9,992 bases of DNA from the NCBI GenBank assembly GCA_021163745.1, contig JAGGTM010000095.1, positions 1 to 9,992 of the forward strand, given 5' to 3'. Position numbers and translations under genes: made by a program. The notes under the pieces are model-generated. The model did not search any database. It was not told where the DNA came from and saw only the letters and a program-made list of their open reading frames with translations. Positions 1 through 6,200 of the stretch are shown here, piece after piece. Each line of letters starts with the position of its first letter. Position 1 is the first letter of the stretch. This DNA comes from a bacterium. Lineage in GTDB: Bacteria; Patescibacteriota; Minisyncoccia; Portnoybacterales; JAGGTM01.

Positions 1-596
1 GAAACTCTTCCATAAGTTGGCTTTAATCCCACTACATTACAAAAACCAGCGGGCTGACGAATAGAACCCCCGGTATCAGAACCTAATGCTGCAATACATT
101 GATTTGATGCCACTGCAGCAGCAGAACCGCCTGAAGAACCTCCGGGAACCCTTTCTAAGTCATAAGGGTTTTTAGTAGGACCAAAATAAGAAGTTTCTGT
201 AGAAGAGCCCATTGCAAATTCATCCATATTTGTTTTGCCAATGATAATTGCTCCTTTTTGTTTAATTTTTTGGACCACAAAAGCATCATAAGGGGCAATA
301 TAATTTTTTAAAATATTTGAACCAGAAGTGCAAGGTATATCTTCAACTAAAATATTATCTTTCACTGCTATAGGAATTCCTTCTAAAATATCAATTTCTT
401 TATTATGCTTTATCTTATCATCAATCTCTTTTGCCTGTTTTAAAGCATATTCTTTTGCCACATATAAATAGGCGTGTATTTTCTTATCCACTTTTTCTAT
501 CTGATTTAAAATTGCTTTAATTAACTCTGTGGCTGAGAATTTTCTTTCTTTTAATCCTTTATGGGCTTTAACAATAGTTAATTTATTAAAAGACAT
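1..596 (-). CDS. gatA: Glutamyl-tRNA(Gln)/aspartyl-tRNA(Asn) amidotransferase subunit A, N-terminal part (runs off window)
   Basis: GatA is the glutaminase/amidase subunit of GatCAB. It releases ammonia from glutamine, which GatB uses to convert misacylated Glu-tRNA(Gln) or Asp-tRNA(Asn) in the cytoplasm. The 198 visible residues start at ATG 596-594 and read MSFNKLTIVKAHKG. The amidase-signature catalytic triad is complete: Lys79 in GIPIAVKDN, cis-Ser154 in PGGSSGGSAA and nucleophile Ser178 in GSDTGGSIRQP. These are the same numbers as in the Staphylococcus aureus enzyme, so the N-terminus is probably correct. The glycine-rich signature runs about 151-180. The gene starts 6 bases after the gatC stop with no clear Shine-Dalgarno site, which suggests translational coupling. 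The C-terminal half, with the rest of the amidase fold, lies beyond the left edge. No frameshift is seen in the visible part. Confidence 0.97.
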   Translation of the reverse strand, partial: MSFNKLTIVKAHKGLKERKFSATELIKAILNQIEKVDKKIHAYLYVAKEYALKQAKEIDDKIKHNKEIDILEGIPIAVKDNILVEDIPCTSGSNILKNYIAPYDAFVVQKIKQKGAIIIGKTNMDEFAMGSSTETSYFGPTKNPYDLERVPGGSSGGSAAAVASNQCIAALGSDTGGSIRQPAGFCNVVGLKPTYGRV

Positions 597-602
597 AAAA
601 AT

Positions 603-872
603 TTATAGCACTGCCTTCACTTTAAAATATCTCCCTTTTCTTTTTGGTGCTAATTTTAGCAATTTATTGCGCTTCTTATTAATCTGATATACTTTATCTT
701 CTCTTGTTATATTTTCTATTCCTATTATATGAGAAGTTGGCTTTACTTTGGAGGTATCTACTTTTTCTAATTTCTTTACAAAATTTAAAATATCAGAAAA
801 TTCCTTCTCTAAATTCTGCTTTTCTTTTTTACTTAACCCTATTCTGGCTAATTTTGATATATGAGATATCAT
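603..872 (-). CDS. gatC: Aspartyl/glutamyl-tRNA amidotransferase subunit C
   Basis: GatC is the small subunit that wraps around and stabilises the GatA-GatB interface of the transamidosome. The protein shows the family landmarks: the N-terminal helix HISKLARIGLSKKEK, the central helix ending KLEKVDTSKVKPTSH, and the C-terminal segment LKLAPKRKGRYFKVKAVL that docks on GatA. I place the start at ATG 872 (89 residues, near the usual 90-100) because family similarity begins there and a TATAAT lies 27 bases upstream. The frame stays open upstream to TTG 923 and GTG 929; the latter gives 108 residues with a lysine-rich, unconserved extension. GGGG at 932-929 sits 5 bases before the TTG, so that start cannot be excluded. 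The gene is followed 6 bases later by gatA, the usual C-A order. Function is certain; the start is not. Confidence 0.9.
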   Translation of the reverse strand: MISHISKLARIGLSKKEKQNLEKEFSDILNFVKKLEKVDTSKVKPTSHIIGIENITREDKVYQINKKRNKLLKLAPKRKGRYFKVKAVL

Positions 873-899
873 ATTTTTAAAACCGCTTGTTTTTATTCT

Positions 900-905
900 A
901 TTATA
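900..905 (-). promoter_or_regulatory. Possible -10 box for gatCA
   Basis: The minus strand has a perfect TATAAT at 905-900, which would put transcription start near 893 and leave about 20 bases before ATG 872. No good -35 is found 16 to 18 bases upstream, and the sequence is AT-rich, so this could be chance. If real, it separates gatCA from comEC and supports the shorter gatC start. Confidence 0.3.
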
Positions 906-928
906 TAAATTACTTTTTTTCAACTTCA

Positions 929-975
929 CCCCGCACCCAGAAACACTTTTGCTATAAAACTAGTGCTGGGCGGAG
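929..975 (-). repeat. GC-rich imperfect inverted repeat between comEC and gatC
   Basis: Just after the comEC stop (980-978) the minus strand can fold CTCCGC (975-970) on GCGGGG (934-929) and CCAG (969-966) on CTGG (940-937), with a 2-base GT bulge. A further CAC/GTG pairing (965-963 with 946-944) sits above a 3-base bulge. The stem is GC-rich in an AT-rich context. Neither strand has a T tract after it, so it is not a standard intrinsic terminator. It may be an mRNA processing or stabilising element, or may control gatC if translation starts at 923 or 929. Confidence 0.5.
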
Positions 976-977
976 AG

Positions 978-2444
978 TTACAACAAAACATCATCTGAAA
1001 GCAATATTTGTTCTTTGTATTTTTTGTTCAAAAACCAAGTGATATAAAAAATAATTGCATAGGCAAAGGGGATTAAAATCCAAGAAATGTGTATATCTTT
1101 CTGCCAAGAAAATGGTAATTTAGAAAATATATCTATAATTTTTACCATATAAACCAATAAAATCCAGCAAGGAAAAGAAACAAGCCAACCAAGGAAATTA
1201 GAAGCTATCCCAAATAAAGAAAAAGCAATGCCAAATCCCATAATATAAGGCAATATTGCGACAATCAAAATATTAGAAACAATAGAAATATAAGAGATGT
1301 AGCCAAAGTTATAAATCAAAATCGGCAAAGTAAAAACTTGAGCAGACAAAGTCATAGACATTATGCTCCTTAATGGAAAAATTTTAAAATTAGGAATTCT
1401 CTTAAATAGAACAGAAAATACGGGACATAAATAAATAATTCCCAAAACCGCAAGAAAAGAAAGTTGAAAGCCTATATCATATTTTAATAAAAGAGGATTA
1501 ACTCCAAGCATTATTGCCCCTGAAAAAACTAATGCCCTTGTTGCTGACCTTAATCTTCCTATTTTTTGGGCAAAAAGCAAAAGAAATCCCATAATTCCTG
1601 CCCTTACCGCGGAAGCAGGAAATCCTATCATAATAACAAAAAGGAAAATAAAAATAACAGTAAAATAAAATGCCTGCTGCCTGTAAAATCCGACCCAAAT
1701 TAAAATAAACATTAAAATTTCAGATAAAATAATAATATGCATTCCAGAAATGGCAGTAATATGTCTTAACCCGGTAATATTTAACTTATTTTTCCATTCT
1801 TGAGGTATTCTTCTTTTATCTCCTAAAATAATTGCCCCCAAAATTAAATTATAAGGAGAAGAAATAAATTTTTTAATACTCTCTCTTAATTTATTTTTGA
1901 AATGCAAAATTTCTTTATAAATAAAATTTCCCTTATCTTTTTCTAGCAAAACAATTTTAGGATAATACATTACATAGTAAATTCCATCTTTTGCTAAATA
2001 TCCACGATAATTAAAATGAGGATAAACATTTGGAATTTTTATCTTCCCTTTTATTTTTAACTTATCGCCATAGTCAAACTTGTTAGGCAGGTCAGAAGTT
2101 ACTAAAACTTTGCCAATTCTTTTGTTCTTGACTATCAAATTTACTTTATCAATTCTTACATCCGGTTCTCTTGTTATTATCCCGGTAAATTCTATCTTTT
2201 TCTCGGGTAATAAGTTTTCTGTCTTTTTAATTCTTAATTTATAGCTAAAAACTCCCGCACACAGAATTAAGACGCATAATCCCAAAATTAAATACTTAGG
2301 ACTTTCCCTGTGTAAATACAAAAAAATTAATCCAAAAATAAAAAGAACCGCGTAAACTGCGGAAGGTAGATTAACGAAAGAAGCCACAAAAATTCCGAAA
2401 ATGAAACTTACACATAAATATAAGAATATTTTGGAAGCCGACAT
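978..2444 (-). CDS. comEC: ComEC/Rec2-family competence protein, without visible metallo-beta-lactamase domain
   Basis: ComEC forms the inner-membrane channel for single-stranded DNA during natural transformation. Residues 1-65 hold two to three hydrophobic segments. Residues 80-170 are a soluble OB-fold-like DUF4131 region (EFTGIITREPDVR, YGDKLKIKGKI, NYRGYLAKDGI). Residues 200-470 are the multi-spanning competence domain with the signatures RHITAISGMHI (227-237), PASAVRAGIMG (276-286), GFQLSFLAVLG (325-335) and YISIVSNILIVAILPYI (385-401). At 488 residues it ends after the membrane domain, whereas Bacillus-type ComEC is near 770 with a C-terminal metallo-beta-lactamase-like domain; that domain is absent here. 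ATG 2444 has a good GGGAG Shine-Dalgarno about 10 bases upstream. It lies 31 bases after nrdG, so co-transcription is likely. The link to ribonucleotide reduction may be only positional. Confidence 0.93.
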   Translation of the reverse strand: MSASKIFLYLCVSFIFGIFVASFVNLPSAVYAVLFIFGLIFLYLHRESPKYLILGLCVLILCAGVFSYKLRIKKTENLLPEKKIEFTGIITREPDVRIDKVNLIVKNKRIGKVLVTSDLPNKFDYGDKLKIKGKIKIPNVYPHFNYRGYLAKDGIYYVMYYPKIVLLEKDKGNFIYKEILHFKNKLRESIKKFISSPYNLILGAIILGDKRRIPQEWKNKLNITGLRHITAISGMHIIILSEILMFILIWVGFYRQQAFYFTVIFIFLFVIMIGFPASAVRAGIMGFLLLFAQKIGRLRSATRALVFSGAIMLGVNPLLLKYDIGFQLSFLAVLGIIYLCPVFSVLFKRIPNFKIFPLRSIMSMTLSAQVFTLPILIYNFGYISYISIVSNILIVAILPYIMGFGIAFSLFGIASNFLGWLVSFPCWILLVYMVKIIDIFSKLPFSWQKDIHISWILIPFAYAIIFYITWFLNKKYKEQILLSDDVLL

Positions 2445-2475
2445 AACAAAACTTCTCCCAATTTATTAAGATAAA

Positions 2476-3204
2476 TTATATGCCCCTTATTTCTATCTTC
2501 TCAGCATACGGCTCTAAAATCTTTGATAACTTTTTCAGTTTCTCTTCCGAATATGGCTTTATATTCTTAAACTCTTTTCTTAAAGTTTTTTTATTCTGAA
2601 ATTGTTGAATAGCAATTAATTTTACCTCAAAAAGCCACCTTCCTATTTCTTTTATCTCATTTTCATCTATGATAGTAGGTACCACCGTAACCCTAAACTC
2701 ATAATCGATACCGCTATTTTTAATCAAATCAATGCTTTTTTGAATATTATTTAAATTAACTTTTGTCCCCACTGCTTTGGAATAATTCTCCTTTGATGTC
2801 TTTATATCCATAGCAATATAATTTAAAAATCCCTTACTTAAAAGATATTCTATCATCCCCGGATTTGAGCCATTTGTATCTAACTTTACCAGAAAACCAA
2901 AAGATTTTATTTCCTTGATAAAGTTAGGCAAATCTTTATTAATGGTCGGTTCTCCTCCAGTTAAACAAACTCCGTCCAGCAATCCCTTCTTTGAATTTAG
3001 AAATCGAAAAAAATCATCTTTGGATAAATTTGGCTGTGTATTAAATCTATCTGGAATAACTAACTCCGGATTCTGGCAAAAACCGCATCTCCAATTACAT
3101 CCAACAGTAAAAACTGTACAAGACAACTTACCTGGATAATCGATTAAAGTTAATTTTTGCAATCCACCTATTCTCATATCTTGACTCAGCCCTACAAAAT
3201 TCAT
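2476..3204 (-). CDS. nrdG: Anaerobic ribonucleoside-triphosphate reductase activating protein (radical SAM)
   Basis: NrdG reductively cleaves S-adenosylmethionine at a [4Fe-4S] cluster and installs the glycyl radical on NrdD. The 242-residue protein has the typical entry MRIGGLQKLTLIDYPGKLSC, the radical-SAM cluster motif CNWRCGFC (Cys36, Cys40, Cys43; CxxxCxxC) followed by QNPELV, and the SAM-binding LTGGEPT at 81-87. LDTNG and AMDIKT motifs follow further on. It resembles the longer archaeal-type activase (TIGR02495-like) more than the short enterobacterial NrdG of about 150 residues. The start at ATG 3204 lies 6 bases after the nrdD stop, and AGGGA overlapping that stop serves as ribosome binding site. 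An internal Met at residue 10 matches where many homologues begin, but has no better site. Pairing with nrdD fixes the role. Confidence 0.95.
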   Translation of the reverse strand: MNFVGLSQDMRIGGLQKLTLIDYPGKLSCTVFTVGCNWRCGFCQNPELVIPDRFNTQPNLSKDDFFRFLNSKKGLLDGVCLTGGEPTINKDLPNFIKEIKSFGFLVKLDTNGSNPGMIEYLLSKGFLNYIAMDIKTSKENYSKAVGTKVNLNNIQKSIDLIKNSGIDYEFRVTVVPTIIDENEIKEIGRWLFEVKLIAIQQFQNKKTLRKEFKNIKPYSEEKLKKLSKILEPYAEKIEIRGI

Positions 3205-3210
3205 CTGTCC

Positions 3211-6200
3211 CTAATTAAATTTATTTTTAGCTTTAAATTCTTTTCTTTGTTTAAATTCTTCCTTTTTCCCTTCATTAAACTGCTGAACCGGCCTGTAATA
3301 ACCAACTACCCGAGTATAAACCTCGCATGGTTGTTTAATAGTACATTTAGGGCAATAGAAATGCTCTCCAGGTATATATCCGTGAACCGGACAAATAGAA
3401 AATGTGGGGGTTAGAGTAATATAAGGTAAATGAAACTTCTCAAAAATTCTTCTTACTAAATTTTTAACCGCGGAAATATCATAAATTCTCTCTCCTAAAA
3501 AGATATGGAAAACAGTATTATGAATAAAAACTAAGCAATTTTTACCCGCTAAATAATTATGATTTTTCGCTGTCATTAAATCATAAAATTGGTTATCCTC
3601 TACATTAATTTTAGATACTTCTTGTACTCTTACTACCGGCAAGTAGCGTTTTTTTCTGTTTGATAAACTTCTTTTAATTCTTGAGTAGTGAACCACATTA
3701 GTTAATTTATCTCTTATTATACTCATTTGATAAGAAGGAATTCGCAATCTATATATATTAACTTCGTTCTTCTTTTTTATCAGTTTCTTTATTTTACTTA
3801 TCATAATTCCTGCACAGCTACAAATCTCTAAAATATCATTTGCTAATTCAGAAGAAACTGTATAATATTCAAAATCTCCTTGCTTCTTATCAATATGACC
3901 ATCGCTGTCCATCAATCCTGAAAGAAGTGAATATACATTACTTTTAGTTATATTTTCCTTAACCTGCTTAGGAATAGAAACTGTATATGTTTTTTCTCCT
4001 GGCTTAAAACCATAAGTAAAGAAAAAATTAGAGACTGTTTTTTTAGAAGTAGAAACTTCTCTTAATAATTTATTACCTCTTGTTTCATTTTTAATCACAC
4101 TAACTTGACAATCAAAATATCGATTAAGAATTTTTGCTACTTTTTCTAAAGCATTTTTATGTTCGCTAAAAAATCTAACTCTATATTTTCTTAGTCTGTT
4201 TCCTCCTCTATTATCAGTAAATTCTGAAATACAACCATCACCAATGAAAAACCCAATAAGCCACATTAGATCATTATTTAACTTAGTTTTTCTCTCCGGG
4301 TAAAGGTTATAAGAGTTCTGCAAAATATAATCTCCAACCTTTAACTCATCGGCTCTTTTCTCTACCACTTGATATTTAGGAAAAGTTTTATATTTTTGTC
4401 GGCAAATTGGATTCCATCTCATATGAGAGGCAAAATCATTTATATTTTTAATCTTCTTTCCGCAAATAGGGCAGGTGGAACGCGGTCTAAATTTTTCCAA
4501 AACAAAGAAAGGATGCCAATCGGATGTAACAATATCTAAATTCCTTTCTCCTTTTATTCTAATTTTATTGTGTTTTTTGACATCAATAGAAACTGCTTTA
4601 ATAATTTCGTCCCATTCACTAATTTTTTTCTCCGGATTATAACTTAACGCTTTAATTGGTTTTAGTTTTTCAAAATTTTCTACTATGTATTCTATATTTA
4701 ATAACCCTTTATCAGTAAGAACTTTATTTCCTTTCTCAATACACCCTCCTGTATACCTACATTGAATCTCATCCTGAAGTTTTAATGCCTTGAAAATATC
4801 ATCTGTATAGTTAACAGGAAGTTGAGAGCTATTCGTATAATAAGGTCTTTCTTTTGTGCCAACTGCAATTATATCAGGATACTTTTCCTTGTCTTTTAAT
4901 GCAAGCCGATAAGCGGTTGATTCCGCAGGGGTTGCTTCTAAATTATACATATTTCCTGTTTCTTCCTGATACTTTACTAATCTATTTCTCATAAAATCTA
5001 AAACTTCTAAAGCAAACTTTCTTCCTCTTTTAGAACCAATATCTTCTCCTATAAAATTTAATAGCGCCTCATTCATTCCAACAAGACCGATAGTAGAAAA
5101 ATGATTTCCATAATAGGTACCCCTCATTTTCTTTACCCCGGATAGATAATACCTAGAATATGGATAAAGCCCTTTTTCAATAAAATTCTCAATGGCTTTT
5201 CTTTTTATTTCCAAAGATTCTTTTGCTAAATCCATCACTCTCTCCAGACGTTCAAAAAATTCTTTTTTGGTTTTAGAAAGATAACCAATTCGGGGCAGAT
5301 CTATGGTAACAACCCCGATAGAACCGGTTAACGAGCCCGAGCCAAACAACCCTCCACCGCCTCTGTTATGAAGTTCATTGAGATTTAAACGTAAACGACA
5401 ACAATTGAAAGAAATTTGACCTAAAGAATGTAAAAATAAATGATTTTTCTCAAGTTCAATATCAAAGAACTCTTTTAAGGTCTTAAATTTTTTCTTTTTA
5501 ATTTCTTTAACTCGAGTAATATAGATATCACTATTTTTTATTTTCAAACTTTCAGTTGTATGAGAATTATATTTTTCAACTGTATCAAAACCAATCATTC
5601 TTAACTTAGAAAAACCAGGAATTCTTTTTCCATTCGCCAACCATGCAGGTATTCTCTCTGTTATAATAGGATTATTCAACCAATTACTCCCTTTCTTCGT
5701 TTTCGATTTTGAGTGCTGTAAATAAATCCTTTGACTTTTCTTTTTAAGTTTATAAGTAACTGGCTGACCAATCAAAGAATAAAACAAAACTAAATCTCGT
5801 GATAATTCTAAATCATTCAAATGAATTTCCTTTCGTTTTTCGTATCCATCGCCCCTAAAATGAAATTCTAGAAAACTCTGAATAACTCTTGGAGGAGAAT
5901 TAAATAAAATTTGAGGCAATCTACCATATTTCTTAAAACCAGCATTATATAATTTTCTAGCTATTTCTGCATTATAAATATAAAGATAATAAGTATTATA
6001 TCGAGGATCTTGTTTTTCTTTATAAGTTGAATTAAAAACCTTTTTAATTAGTGATTTGATAAGTTCTAAATTTTCCTTATCCCCGGTTTTGAAAGTAAAT
6101 TGGAGTCCTTTAGGTTGTCCAAAGTAGGTATAACCTTTTCGGTTTTCAAAAAGATAATTACCATCAGCTACAAAGTATCCTAATATTTTTGCTAAATCTT

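Noticed and set aside
929..975. Intrinsic terminator between comEC and gatC
   Set aside because: No run of T follows the stem on either strand.
1498..1698. Short minus-strand frame inside comEC
   Set aside because: It overlaps the conserved competence domain in another frame and has no independent support.
2915..3414. Plus-strand open frames opposite nrdG and the nrdD 3' end
   Set aside because: They are antisense to well-conserved genes, lack ribosome binding sites and show no recognisable protein features.
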